Shown here one piece after another: positions 8,504 to 17,270 of a stretch of 26,645 bases of DNA (position 1 is the stretch's first letter; each line of letters opens with the position of its first letter). Source of the stretch: CAZZIZ01 sp964654535 (GTDB taxonomy: Bacteria > Bacteroidota > Bacteroidia > Chitinophagales > UBA2359); NCBI GenBank assembly GCA_964654535.1, contig CAZZIZ010000021.1, positions 1 through 26,645 on the forward strand, in the 5' to 3' direction. Under the pieces are notes generated by a model. That model worked only from the letters and a program-made list of their open reading frames with translations, was not told the DNA's origin and did no database searches. Both the position numbers and the translations under genes were made by a program.

Positions 8504-11500
8504 ATGTATAGAATTTCAAAATACCTACTAATAAAAGCATGTTGTTTACTGCTTGCTTTTCCACTTTTGGCAAAAGAAAATGTCGGAACTGCAGGTTTGA
8601 ATCCAAATTCAGGTAGCGACCAAGGCAAGACAGAAGAGGATTGTAATCCTGCTTCTGCCTTTACCGAACTAAATATCAATAACGTTCGAGCGGGCTTGCT
8701 GAATGGTGGAGATATTTGGTGGAATTTAACCGACGCCCAATACGAGGTGCCAAAGGTTGATCCAGAGAGTGGAGAGCCTTCAAGACACTCTTTATTTGCA
8801 GGAGCACTATGGATAGGCGGTATCGACAATTTGGGACAGCTTAAAGTTGCTGCTCAAACTTATCGCCAAACCGGTAATGACTTTTTCCCTGGCCCTCTAG
8901 ATGAGAATGGGCGAATTGATGAATCTATTTGTGCGAACTACGATAGATTCTTTGAAGTAAGAGGAGCAGACATTGATATTTTGGTCGCTGCCCTCGAGGC
9001 CGGCGGAGGATTGGTTTCTCCAGCAGATGTTCCTGAGTCAATCTTACAGTGGCCAGGACGTGACAATCCATTTTTTACAGAATTTGCGCTTCCTCCTGGA
9101 AAGAACCTAGCTCCTTACTGGGAGTCGGGTGTTTCCGATGGATATGATCCTACCACTGGTGACTTGCCAGTAATTGATAGTCGAATCAGCGAGCCTGTAT
9201 TTGCCGATCAAATGATATGGTGGGTTTTCAATGATATAGGTAATGTGCATACCGAGTCAGGTGGAGCTGCGATTGGTTTAGAAGTTAAAGCAATGGCCTT
9301 TGCATTTTCAACCAACGATTGTATCAACGATATGAGTTTCTACCGCTATGTAGTAACGAACACTTCTACAGCTGTGCTGGATAGTGTGTATTTCGGTCAG
9401 TGGGTTGATCCAGATTTGGGAACCTTCGATGATGATTATGTGGGTTGTGTTATTGATGAAAGTTTGGGTGTTGTTTACAATGGTGATGCATTAGACGAAG
9501 GAACAAATGGATACGGAACTGATATTCCGCTTTTAGGAGTTGACTTTTTTGAAGGACCTAAAGTTGATTTGAATAGAGATGGGGACGTTCTTGATGAAGG
9601 CGAGGAATTGGGTATGTCTTCTTTTGTTTATTATAACAATGACTTTACCGCTCAAGGAAATCCGACTACCTCGGATCACTTTTACGGATACTTAGCGGGC
9701 GTTTGGAAAGATAAAACGCCATTTACTTGGGGTGGAACTGGTTTTGGTGGTACAGATCCAACACCTTTTATGTTCCCGTCAGACCCAAGTGTTCCGCCAG
9801 GGGACGATGTTTGGTCTGAGTGTGCTGAAGGAAACCCTCCTGCAGATAGAAGATTCTTACAAGTATCTGGACCTTTTGAATTAGAGCCAGGTGCTGTAAA
9901 CAATGTTATTGTTGGTGTGGTTTGGGTTAGAGAAGGAGTTCAACACCCTTGTCCATCTTTTGAATCCTTAATAGAATGTGATCAAAAAGCACAAGCCTTA
10001 TTTGATAACAACTTCAGAACTTTACGTGGACCAGATGCACCGACAATGTGTGTTAGAGAACTAGATCAAGAGTTGATTCTTTCAATTTTTAATGAGAGAA
10101 CCAGTAACAACTTTAATGAAGAATATGCCGAGGCAGATCCGATTCTAAGAACGCAAGGAATTGAAGATTCTACGTACAGATTCCAGGGGTATAGAATCTT
10201 TCAATTAGCAAACCCTAATGTGTCACCTGCACAATTCGGTGATATTGATGTAGCAAGAGAAATATTTACAGTAGATATCGCTAATGATGATGTTACCACT
10301 TTGGTAAATTGGTTCCCAGTTTCTGGCCTAGGTGTAGTTGCCGATGCGCCCGTAGTTGAGGTTATTGCGAATGACAGTGGTATCCAACATACTTTTAATA
10401 TAAAGGAAGATCAGTTTGCACTAGGGGATAAAACCTTGATCAATCACAGACGTTATTTCTTCTCAGTTATAGCCTATGGTTTTAATAACTATAATGACTA
10501 CAATCCATTGGCGCCGGATGAAGGACAAGCTATTACTTACTTGGCCGGAGCTAGAAACATTCAAACCTACACGGCTATCCCGCATATTCCAACACCTCAA
10601 TCAGGTGGTATTGTTTTGAATAGCGAGTATGGATCATCTCCCGACATCACGCAAATTAGTGGAGAAGGTAACGGTGGTTTTGAACTAGAACTTACAGAAG
10701 AATCGCTAAGAACTATTCTTGCAGAGGGTTCAATAGAGGAGCCAATTTATCAAGGAGGATCAACACCAGTAAAAGTGCAGGTGTACGATCCGTTCTTTGT
10801 ACCAGAAGACACCTATGTATTAAGACTGAATAATATCGTTTACGATATTGTCGAACAGCCTCAAAATGGAACGCTAACGCTTAACGCGGATGGATCAGTC
10901 AACTATGTTCCAAATAGTGGCTTCGCAGGAGTAGATTATTTTATCTACGATATTGAAGACGCTAATGGTGTATCGGATTTAGCCATTGTACGATTGTGTG
11001 TTGGTGATATAAATTTCGGTGCTGATATTTTTGCTCTTCCATTAAGTGTAAGAGAAGATGATGATATCATAACCATTGATGTTACGCCAGGAGTAAAAGT
11101 CCAGGACGGATTTCCTTGGGAAATTGTTGAATTAGGTAATGCATTTAATGGTGAGGTTGCTATCGTAGATGGTGAAATAGAATATACCCCAGACGAAGGC
11201 TTTGCTGGACAAGATTTATTCACCTACACCGTCGAGAATGCTGCGGGCAATGAAAGTACTAGTACTGTTTATGTATTTATTCCAAGTGTAACCAACGATC
11301 CAGAAATTCTGGATGACGATTATGCAGTTCCTGCAGCAGGTGGTTTTGCTTTAGAACCATTAGACAATGACGAGATTCTTTGTGATGTAGCGGCTAATGA
11401 GTTATGTAACAATACTTCAAGCATTGTTTCGAGCCTATTATCGACTAGATCGAGGTGGACGCTCACCGCGGAAAGTACCGGAGTAGTTTATCGTTCTACA

Positions 11501-12964
11501 ACTTCTATCGAACTTGCCAATGAGCAAGCGATTGGTGGTTGGGTATATGATCCTAATTGTGTTTCTAATACAGAAATAAACTGCGATGAAGTTGCAAGGC
11601 CTCTCGGGTTCACAGTAACTGTAAACCAAGTAGATCGACCTTTTAAGAATCCTGCTTTTTTAAGCAACTCCTTTGAGTTCACTGATCCGACTAACCAATG
11701 GTTGGAAGGTATTATGGATCAAGACGGAGAGTTCCGTCCAGATGACTGGATTAGAAGTGGAACGGTAGCCGGAGATTATCCTACAGATCGCGAGCAGTTT
11801 TATGAAAATATAGGTGATCCCGGGGTAGCGCCTTATGCTCTGACCAGAAGATTAGCAGATGCGGGCGAAGGAACTTTTACAGCAGATGGTCTTTTACCAA
11901 TGCAGCCAGCATGTCATGATTGTGGTGGAACGCCAAACAATAATATTAATGAATTACACTCGATAGATATTGTAATCACACCAGATCAATCTCAATGGTC
12001 GCAGTGTCTTGTAGTTGAAATGAATAAGTTCAATCCAGCGGCTGATAAGAATAGTTTGAGAACAAGCGCTTCCTTAGACATAAATGGAAATGCAATTCCA
12101 GGTGAAACTGGTAGATCGTATTTCCCTGGATACGCCATAAATCTGGAAACAGGACAACGTATGAATATTATGTTTGCTGAAAACACGCGCCTCGCTGGTG
12201 AAAACGGAGCAGACATGATGTGGAATCCTACATCGACTATGTTCACTCAGCAAGGCGGTGGCGGAATCAATGGCTTCAGAATGGGAGGAGAGCATTATAT
12301 ATACATAATGGATACTCAATATGACGGCGGTGCTGCTCATATGGCAATGTTCGAAGCCGGAAATAAAGCAGATGTCTACGACGATGCTTTATGGGTAGTT
12401 GCACCATTACTGGCAGATGGATTCGAAGCCGAAGATACTTATAGAAGTATGGCAGAAGGCTTGGTGCCTTCGGAGTTGAAAATCAGCACTAGAATGGCAC
12501 TTCCGTACCAAAGGACTTCTATTGAAGAGCCGCCAACATATCGTTTTAATACTGGTTCATTTGCGCCTGTAACCAATGATTTGGAAACCGCAAGTTCGGC
12601 ACTTGATCTTGTGAATGTAGTACCAAACCCTTACTACGCTTTTTCACAGTATGAGAATACCAAATTCGATAATACAATTAAGATTACCAACCTTCCTGAT
12701 CGTGCTGACATTAATATTTATTCCTTGGATGGAACTTGGATAAATACACTGCGTATTGACAACTCAGGTGGTGTCGCTGGAACATCCTTGGCTAAGGAAA
12801 CTGGAACAACTGAAAACGCACTTGAGTGGGATCTGCGAAACTTCCAGAATGTACCTGTGGCCAGCGGTATGTACTTAATACATGTATCGGCGCCAGATCT
12901 CGGTGAAGAAAAAATTCTGAGATGGTTCGGTGTTATGCGTCCAATTGATTTGGATAATTTTTAA
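8504..12964 (+). CDS. Large secreted protein with tandem cadherin/Ig-like repeats and T9SS-like C-terminal domain
   Basis: A 1486-residue exported protein with no recognised enzyme motif. The signal peptide is at about 1-23. The long N-terminal part is acidic and has many Cys. It includes one calcium-loop-like DLNRDGDVLDEGEE starting at D355. Two similar beta-sandwich repeats lie at about 770-845 and 846-930. They share the pattern 'G...Y.P..GFAG.D.F.Y....ANG/AAGN', as in tandem-95/cadherin-like repeats. A third related start (DDDYAVPAAGG) follows at about 935. The C-terminus from about 1366 (VVPNPYYAFSQYENTKFDN, INIYSLDGTWINTL, ALEWDLRNFQNVPVASGMYLIHV) is T9SS sorting-domain-like, but it continues into a tail RWFGVMRPIDLDNF not seen in standard type A domains. 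It lies between the receptor and a PorV-like gene. Cell-surface structural or binding role inferred; domain calls are by eye. Confidence 0.8.
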   Translation: MYRISKYLLIKACCLLLAFPLLAKENVGTAGLNPNSGSDQGKTEEDCNPASAFTELNINNVRAGLLNGGDIWWNLTDAQYEVPKVDPESGEPSRHSLFAGALWIGGIDNLGQLKVAAQTYRQTGNDFFPGPLDENGRIDESICANYDRFFEVRGADIDILVAALEAGGGLVSPADVPESILQWPGRDNPFFTEFALPPGKNLAPYWESGVSDGYDPTTGDLPVIDSRISEPVFADQMIWWVFNDIGNVHTESGGAAIGLEVKAMAFAFSTNDCINDMSFYRYVVTNTSTAVLDSVYFGQWVDPDLGTFDDDYVGCVIDESLGVVYNGDALDEGTNGYGTDIPLLGVDFFEGPKVDLNRDGDVLDEGEELGMSSFVYYNNDFTAQGNPTTSDHFYGYLAGVWKDKTPFTWGGTGFGGTDPTPFMFPSDPSVPPGDDVWSECAEGNPPADRRFLQVSGPFELEPGAVNNVIVGVVWVREGVQHPCPSFESLIECDQKAQALFDNNFRTLRGPDAPTMCVRELDQELILSIFNERTSNNFNEEYAEADPILRTQGIEDSTYRFQGYRIFQLANPNVSPAQFGDIDVAREIFTVDIANDDVTTLVNWFPVSGLGVVADAPVVEVIANDSGIQHTFNIKEDQFALGDKTLINHRRYFFSVIAYGFNNYNDYNPLAPDEGQAITYLAGARNIQTYTAIPHIPTPQSGGIVLNSEYGSSPDITQISGEGNGGFELELTEESLRTILAEGSIEEPIYQGGSTPVKVQVYDPFFVPEDTYVLRLNNIVYDIVEQPQNGTLTLNADGSVNYVPNSGFAGVDYFIYDIEDANGVSDLAIVRLCVGDINFGADIFALPLSVREDDDIITIDVTPGVKVQDGFPWEIVELGNAFNGEVAIVDGEIEYTPDEGFAGQDLFTYTVENAAGNESTSTVYVFIPSVTNDPEILDDDYAVPAAGGFALEPLDNDEILCDVAANELCNNTSSIVSSLLSTRSRWTLTAESTGVVYRSTTSIELANEQAIGGWVYDPNCVSNTEINCDEVARPLGFTVTVNQVDRPFKNPAFLSNSFEFTDPTNQWLEGIMDQDGEFRPDDWIRSGTVAGDYPTDREQFYENIGDPGVAPYALTRRLADAGEGTFTADGLLPMQPACHDCGGTPNNNINELHSIDIVITPDQSQWSQCLVVEMNKFNPAADKNSLRTSASLDINGNAIPGETGRSYFPGYAINLETGQRMNIMFAENTRLAGENGADMMWNPTSTMFTQQGGGGINGFRMGGEHYIYIMDTQYDGGAAHMAMFEAGNKADVYDDALWVVAPLLADGFEAEDTYRSMAEGLVPSELKISTRMALPYQRTSIEEPPTYRFNTGSFAPVTNDLETASSALDLVNVVPNPYYAFSQYENTKFDNTIKITNLPDRADINIYSLDGTWINTLRIDNSGGVAGTSLAKETGTTENALEWDLRNFQNVPVASGMYLIHVSAPDLGEEKILRWFGVMRPIDLDNF

Positions 12965-13002
12965 TAGTAAAAGCTTAATTGATAAGGAAAATTTTAGTTG
13001 AT

Positions 13003-14043
13003 ATGAAGAATATTTTTTGGGCTCTTATGGTTTTCTTTCTTGTAGCGGTATTGCCAGCTACAGCGGGAAACAGAGATAGAGTCGGTCAAGCCGGAGCAAC
13101 AGAGTTGCTTATAAACCCTTGGGCGCGAAGCTCAGGTTGGATGGGCGTAAATACTGCTGGAGTTCATGGAGTAGAGGCTATGCGCTTCAACCCAGGTGGA
13201 CTAGCATTCGTTAAGAAAACCGATTTTGTATTGAGCCGCACACAATGGTTACGTGGTTCTGATATAGATATTAGTGCCGCTGGCATCGCTGCAAAGGTGG
13301 GTGACTCAGGCGTTCTCGGTTTAAATATCGTTGCATTCTCAATGGGAGAAATTCCTATTACAACCGAGGATCAACCAGATTTTGGAACAGGCGGAACTTT
13401 TGAACCACAGTTTTTGCAAATAGGTATAGGATACGCTAAGTCGTTTTCTGAATCAATTCACGGTGGTATTGTGGTAAGATTAATCTCTGAGTCTATTGCT
13501 GATGTTAGCGCAAGTGGATTTGCCTTCGATACTGGAATACAGTATGTAACTGGGCCAAAAGACAATGCTCGATTCGGAATATCGTTGAGAAATATCGGCC
13601 CCACAATGAAGTTTGCCGGCGATGGTCTTGACGTTGCATTCGAAACAATTGTTGGCTCAGGTATTACCGGTCAGCAAAGATCAGAGGAGTTTGAAATCCC
13701 TTCTCTATTAAACATTGGTGGAGCGTATGATTTTTATCTAGGAGAAAGAAATCGCCTAACCATTGCTGGAAATTTTACTTCTAACTCTTTTAGAAGCGAT
13801 TTTTTCGGAGCAGGTCTAGAGTTTGCCTTCCGTGAAATGTTTATGATTAGAGGAGGCGTAAACTACGAAGAAGGACTATTTGATGATATTAATCAAGCCT
13901 CAGCCTTAAGTGGATTTAGCGGTGGCTTTTCATTAGAGGTGCCTCTCAAAGCTGGAGGACCTAACTTCGGGGTAGACTATTCTTACCGTACTACCGAAAA
14001 CTTTGAGGGAACACATTCTCTTGGAGTACGTATAGTTCTTTAA
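13003..14043 (+). CDS. PorV/PorQ-family outer-membrane beta-barrel protein
   Basis: A 346-residue protein with a signal peptide (MKNIFWALMVFFLVAVLPATAG) and the family opening GATELLINPWARSSGWMG, then the asparagine-proline stretch EAMRFNPGGLAF. The rest is amphipathic beta strands ending in GVRIVL, consistent with a FadL/PorV-like barrel. In T9SS organisms PorV shuttles cargo to the attachment complex, while paralogues may act with specific partners. This gene directly follows a T9SS-like secreted protein (38 nt apart), which suggests a dedicated partner. An in-frame TTG at 12979 would add eight residues before the signal peptide; ATG 13003 is preferred because the hydrophobic leader then starts at once. 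A strong terminator follows. Confidence 0.82.
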   Translation: MKNIFWALMVFFLVAVLPATAGNRDRVGQAGATELLINPWARSSGWMGVNTAGVHGVEAMRFNPGGLAFVKKTDFVLSRTQWLRGSDIDISAAGIAAKVGDSGVLGLNIVAFSMGEIPITTEDQPDFGTGGTFEPQFLQIGIGYAKSFSESIHGGIVVRLISESIADVSASGFAFDTGIQYVTGPKDNARFGISLRNIGPTMKFAGDGLDVAFETIVGSGITGQQRSEEFEIPSLLNIGGAYDFYLGERNRLTIAGNFTSNSFRSDFFGAGLEFAFREMFMIRGGVNYEEGLFDDINQASALSGFSGGFSLEVPLKAGGPNFGVDYSYRTTENFEGTHSLGVRIVL

Positions 14044-14064
14044 AAAATTACTATTTTAATAAAA

Positions 14065-14100
14065 GGAAACGTTCCTACATGTAGGGGCGTTTTCTTTTTT
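14065..14100 (+). terminator. Terminator of the receptor/secreted protein/PorV-like operon
   Basis: A stem built from AAACG/CGTTT, two T-G wobbles and the palindrome CCTACATGTAGG (14074-14085) is followed by a T run that reaches 14100. It sits 22 nt after the PorV-like stop and 18 nt before greA. Confidence 0.85.
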
Positions 14101-14117
14101 TATATAAAACTGCCGTT

Positions 14118-14594
14118 ATGAGTGATATAAAATACTTTACGGAAGAGGGCTTGGAGCGTTTGAAAAACGAACTCCACGAAATGAAGACCACCGGAAGAAG
14201 AAAAATGGCCAAAGCCATTTCAGACGCCCGTGAAAAAGGAGACCTTTCAGAAAATGCCGAGTACGACGCAGCAAAAGAAGCACAAGGTCTATTTGAGGCC
14301 AAGATAGCCAACCTAGAAAACGACCTAGCCAACGCCAGAGTCATCGACGAGAGTAAGATGGATACTTCTAAAGCTCTCATACTGTCTACCGTGCGCGTTA
14401 TGAACCTTAAGGTGAACAAGGAATTTACATTTACGCTTGTCTCACAAAACGAAGCAGACCTGAAAGCAAAACGCCTTTCAGTTGACTCGCCAATAGGTAA
14501 AGGACTGCTCGGCAAAGAAGTGGGCGATATAGTAGAAGTAGAAACACCAGCAGGAACCATTAAGTTTGAGGTACTAGAAATCACGCGATCGTGA
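14118..14594 (+). CDS. greA: Transcription elongation factor GreA
   Basis: Rescues backtracked RNA polymerase by stimulating its transcript-cleavage activity through the secondary channel. The 158-residue protein has the N-terminal antiparallel coiled coil (about 8-75) with the tip motif DLSENAEYD (42-50); D42 and E45 match the essential acidic pair. The C-terminal FKBP-like domain has the family ending SPIGKGLLGKEVGDIVEVETP. Length is normal. Its stop overlaps the next gene's GTG by 4 nt (GTGA), so the HIT gene is translationally coupled. Confidence 0.96.
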   Translation: MSDIKYFTEEGLERLKNELHEMKTTGRRKMAKAISDAREKGDLSENAEYDAAKEAQGLFEAKIANLENDLANARVIDESKMDTSKALILSTVRVMNLKVNKEFTFTLVSQNEADLKAKRLSVDSPIGKGLLGKEVGDIVEVETPAGTIKFEVLEITRS

Positions 14595-14986
14595 GTACCA
14601 TTTTTACGAAAATTTTAGCGGGCGATATTCCGTCCTATAAAGTTGCCGAAGACGAAAACTACTATTCTTTCCTAGACATAAGTCCAGTCGAAAAAGGGCA
14701 TGTACTTGTCATACCCAAAAAAGAAGTCGATTATATATTCGATCTAGACAGCGAAACCTACCAAGGTTTATTCTCCTTTGCGCAACGCGTATCCAGAGCT
14801 ATGGACAAGGCTATAGACTGCAGAAGAATTGGTATTTGCGTTTTGGGTTTAGAGGTGCGTCATGCACATGTACACCTGGTGCCCCTGCACGAAAGCGGCA
14901 TCATAGATTTCAAAAAACCACGAGAAAAAGTGGAAGCAGCAGAGATGGAACAACTTGCAAAAAGTATAGCTGCAAATTTTCAATAG
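14591..14986 (+). CDS. HIT-family nucleotide hydrolase/transferase
   Basis: A 131-residue histidine-triad protein: FTKILAGDIPSYKV at the N-terminus, GHVLVIPK in the middle and the catalytic triad motif HAHVHLVP with H91, H93 and H95. The family hydrolyses nucleotide phosphoramidates or dinucleoside polyphosphates; the actual substrate cannot be told. The start is GTG, overlapping the greA stop (GTGA), a common greA-HIT arrangement in Bacteroidota. A structured repeat begins 21 nt after its stop, with no separate terminator in between. Confidence 0.92.
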   Translation: MSTIFTKILAGDIPSYKVAEDENYYSFLDISPVEKGHVLVIPKKEVDYIFDLDSETYQGLFSFAQRVSRAMDKAIDCRRIGICVLGLEVRHAHVHLVPLHESGIIDFKKPREKVEAAEMEQLAKSIAANFQ

Positions 14987-15007
14987 AGTAGGTTATAAGA
15001 ACTGTTT

Positions 15008-15181
15008 GGGAGTGTCCCTTCTTGCTGCGCAAAGGGTCGGGCTTATCCAGCACTCCGCTTCGCTTCGGTCTCCTTCTTTTTTCGCCTAAGCAAATCCTTC
15101 TACCGCCAGCGGTAAGTCTTTACTGGCTCAAAAAAGGAGACTACTCCCTTTGGTCGTATGCTTCCTATCCCTCACTCGGCC
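15008..15181 (+). repeat. Modular structured intergenic repeat, copy 2
   Basis: It opens with GGGAGTGTCCC (15008-15018). A short hairpin around TTGCTGCGCAA follows, then GGGTCGGGCTTATCC (15034-15048) and the conserved AGCACTCCGCTTCGCTTCGG. A second stem pairs 15068-15082 with 15130-15141, with GTCTCC/GGAGAC and a T6/A6 stretch at its core, and encloses a TACCGC/GCGGTA hairpin. The closing box reads GCTTCCTATCCCTCACTC. It is downstream of the HIT gene, in the same orientation. It shares a nearly identical middle segment of about 37 nt with copy 3. Confidence 0.8.
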
Positions 15182-15381
15182 TTACCCAGAACCCTTTATT
15201 TAAGCATATCACAATCCATATTACGGATTTGCGCAGGTTTGAAGGCTTTCAACCAATATATCGGGATAGTTCAATAATACCCTCAGCCGATACTTCAGGC
15301 CCACGAATATTCAATTTCTAAGAACCTACAGGCAGTGCTAGAATTGCACAACGTTCATAAGATCATTTAAAAAACAACATT
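15182..15381. other. Intergenic stretch without a gene
   Basis: Between repeat copy 2 and the secreted protein gene at 15382. It holds a 5-bp hairpin (15213-15217 with 15225-15229). A weak -7-like TAGAATTG (15339-15346) lies about 36 nt before the next ATG and has one mismatch to TAnnTTTG. Nothing else was recognised. Confidence 0.4.
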
Positions 15382-16179
15382 ATGAAAAAGCTATTGTTAA
15401 TTATGATTCTATTTGCTTATTCGGCGAACTTAAGCTTGTCTGCTCAAGGTCTTTTAGAAGGAACAAACATAAAAAGACATCAGCTAAGCTTAAACCTAGA
15501 CAACTGGTTTTCAGACAATGAGATGAAAACCTTGACTTACACGCGTCATTGGAAGAAAAATATATTTTGGGGTGCATCGCTTGGCAGTGATTTTAACGCA
15601 AAAAAGTTTGATGAGCAGAGTCGAGAGTATGAACTAAGAACTCAAGAAGAAATGCAGGAAGGTCGCATTACCCAGTGGATATTTTTTATTCCAATTTGGG
15701 AGAGTTTCGAATTCGATTTAAGCGAAGAAGCGGATGTGTTTATCGACGAGCGATTAACCAAAACGCATATTGCGATAAACCCATTCGTGAGAAAGGTTTA
15801 TCCCCTAGGTTCGAATCGTGTGGTAAACTTATTTTTTAATCTAGGAACGCAAATCCAGTATAACGAAACCTTTAAGCGCATCGAGAGTCACGTTCATGAA
15901 GTCGAATATAGCGACGTGGTTAATGAAAGGGGCTGGACCGGAGTTCCTTTTGTAGGAGGCGAATACACCAACCTACAACATATGACACGCTTCGACAGCT
16001 CTTCCCATTTTATTTCCGTTGAGCGATTGGGTAACAAACTGCGCTTGAATCCATTTGTAGACGCCGGTTTTATGCTTCTTTCAAAGGAAGGATTTGGACT
16101 GGAGACTGCCTTTCATTTGCGCCGAGAAAGATCCGACTTCAAGAGCGATTGGAATTTTGCTATTTCCTACGCCTGGTAA
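15382..16179 (+). CDS. Secreted or outer-membrane protein of unknown function
   Basis: Not recognised. The 265-residue product has a clear signal peptide (MKKLLLIMILFAYSANLSLSA, cleavage before Q22). A body of alternating hydrophobic/polar strands follows (RHQLSLNLDNWF, KTLTYTRHWKKNIFWGASLGSDF, RVVNLFFNLGTQIQYN, LRLNPFVDAGFMLL), and it ends in an aromatic residue (NFAISYAW). This pattern suggests a small outer-membrane beta-barrel. The segment at about 70-120 is rich in Glu and Asp. A terminator follows directly, and the gene faces a convergent gene of unknown function. No operon partner. Confidence 0.6.
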   Translation: MKKLLLIMILFAYSANLSLSAQGLLEGTNIKRHQLSLNLDNWFSDNEMKTLTYTRHWKKNIFWGASLGSDFNAKKFDEQSREYELRTQEEMQEGRITQWIFFIPIWESFEFDLSEEADVFIDERLTKTHIAINPFVRKVYPLGSNRVVNLFFNLGTQIQYNETFKRIESHVHEVEYSDVVNERGWTGVPFVGGEYTNLQHMTRFDSSSHFISVERLGNKLRLNPFVDAGFMLLSKEGFGLETAFHLRRERSDFKSDWNFAISYAW

Positions 16180-16225
16180 AAACGTTTTCATTGTAACAAG
16201 GATATTTCCCTGTTCATCCTTTAAG

Positions 16226-16259
16226 GTGGCGGATGTGCAAATGCACTCCGTCACTTTTT
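16226..16259 (+). terminator. Terminator between convergent unknown genes
   Basis: A stem from GTGGCGGA-GTGC to GCAC-TCCGTCAC (one G-T wobble and one bulged T), loop AAAT, followed by TTTTT (16255-16259). The T run on the plus strand serves the gene at 15382; its last two bases are part of the stop codon of the convergent gene. Confidence 0.8.
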
Positions 16260-17031
16260 AATATCGTACCTGGGGATCGGAAAGTTCCTCGAGCAGATCT
16301 TTTAATTCTGAGTACGGAGCGCCTTCTTCGGTTTCCCATTCAAGTTTATTGTCCATGCGGGTTTGAATTGCTTTAATGCTCTTTTCACGATCTCGCCATA
16401 ATACTCGTTTAACGTAGGTTTGGGTAGAAAAGTCCGTTACAGTATAGTACATCCAAACATTAATGATGAGGTCCAAATCATCTTCGCTGACTTCTCTTCT
16501 CTCCAGCACCTGCAAGCAGCGTTTTAGCGAATCCAAATTCTCTGGAGAGTCGGTCGATTCTTGATATTCATTGTAGGCGTCAAATATTCGCTCAATTGTT
16601 TCTACGGCGTTTGCTTCATATGGTTTTAAGAAAATGTCTAGCTTTTTATTCCAGATATCATCGGCGTATTCGTAGTCCAGTTGAAGTAGACAGGCATTGG
16701 AGGACGGGACTAATTGGAAAGTGTTTTGAGCGAATTTTATTTTTGTTTGCTCACCATCAATAAAGTTGATGTCAAAGTAGAAATTGCCTCCCATCTTAAT
16801 GAGATCTCTGTTTTTCGAATTGTTTACGTGTTGGACAAATTCAATAATTTCTTCGCGATTTAATTTAAATGAATTGTCACGAGACCTTTTTGAAAAATCT
16901 ATTGATTGAATCTCTTCTGCCTTCAATTTTATGTTGCAAGATGAGTGCTTAGGCCATACAAAAAGAAATAAGGGCAAAGCTAGAAGTGCAAGAAGGATTA
17001 ATACGATGATTGCGATTACCGATCTGTTCAT
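16258..17031 (-). CDS. Membrane-anchored protein of unknown function
   Basis: Not recognised. The 257-residue product has one N-terminal hydrophobic segment (about 4-26, VIAIIVLILLALLALPLFLF), then a soluble part likely outside the cytoplasmic membrane. Its first half looks like mixed strands (IKLKAEEIQSIDFSK, GNFYFDINFIDGEQTKIKF, TFQLVPSS). The second half (about 140-257) is charged and mostly helical (EANAVETIERIFDAYNEYQ, LDLIINVWMYYT, ELKDLLEEL). It is a single gene, convergent with the gene at 15382. It lies downstream of the ruvC-linked repeat, but 89 nt or more from it. Confidence 0.55.
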   Translation of the reverse strand: MNRSVIAIIVLILLALLALPLFLFVWPKHSSCNIKLKAEEIQSIDFSKRSRDNSFKLNREEIIEFVQHVNNSKNRDLIKMGGNFYFDINFIDGEQTKIKFAQNTFQLVPSSNACLLQLDYEYADDIWNKKLDIFLKPYEANAVETIERIFDAYNEYQESTDSPENLDSLKRCLQVLERREVSEDDLDLIINVWMYYTVTDFSTQTYVKRVLWRDREKSIKAIQTRMDNKLEWETEEGAPYSELKDLLEELSDPQVRY

Positions 17032-17120
17032 AAGGTCTTTCTGGTGGAGGTTAATTTACGGTTTTATCTCATGTTAATTGCTCTCCTCAAAATGACTGAA
17101 CCCTCAGACTTAGGGACAAC

Positions 17121-17270
17121 CCGCAGCCAGGATAGAAGCGGTATGAGGTGCGGCTGCTGTTTCGTGAAGCAAGGAGTGGGGGTGGATGACCGTCTAGGGA
17201 ATACGCACCCGCGACTATGCTGAACAAACGGCAGACGTGCCGAGTACAAGCGGATAGCCTGTTGCTGCCC
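17121..17270 (-). repeat. Modular structured intergenic repeat, diverged copy (copy 4)
   Basis: On the minus strand it starts GGGCAGC and carries the middle box GGCTATCCGCTTGTA (17260-17246). It then has a 5-bp CGGCA/TGCCG hairpin (17229-17242) and ends with ATACCGCTTCTATCCTGGCTG, matching the YGCTTCTATCC closing box of the other copies. The first hairpin and the GGGTC part of the middle box are missing or altered. It begins 17 nt after the ruvC stop in the same orientation. No tRNA, 6S, RNase P or SRP pattern was recognised in it. Confidence 0.6.

Noticed and set aside
12979..13002. TTG start of the PorV-like gene
   Set aside because: ATG 13003 begins directly at a standard signal peptide; the extra eight residues add nothing recognisable.
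14075..14584. Open frame of 169 residues opposite greA
   Set aside because: Antisense shadow; Ser-rich low-complexity product typical of reverse-frame translation.
15008..15181. CRISPR array or insertion-sequence end
   Set aside because: There are no evenly spaced repeats and spacers, no transposase frame and no target-site duplication visible beside the copies.
15022..15321. Open frame of 99 residues within repeat copy 2
   Set aside because: It lies mostly inside the structured repeat, has no family character, and its composition follows the repeat boxes and hairpins.
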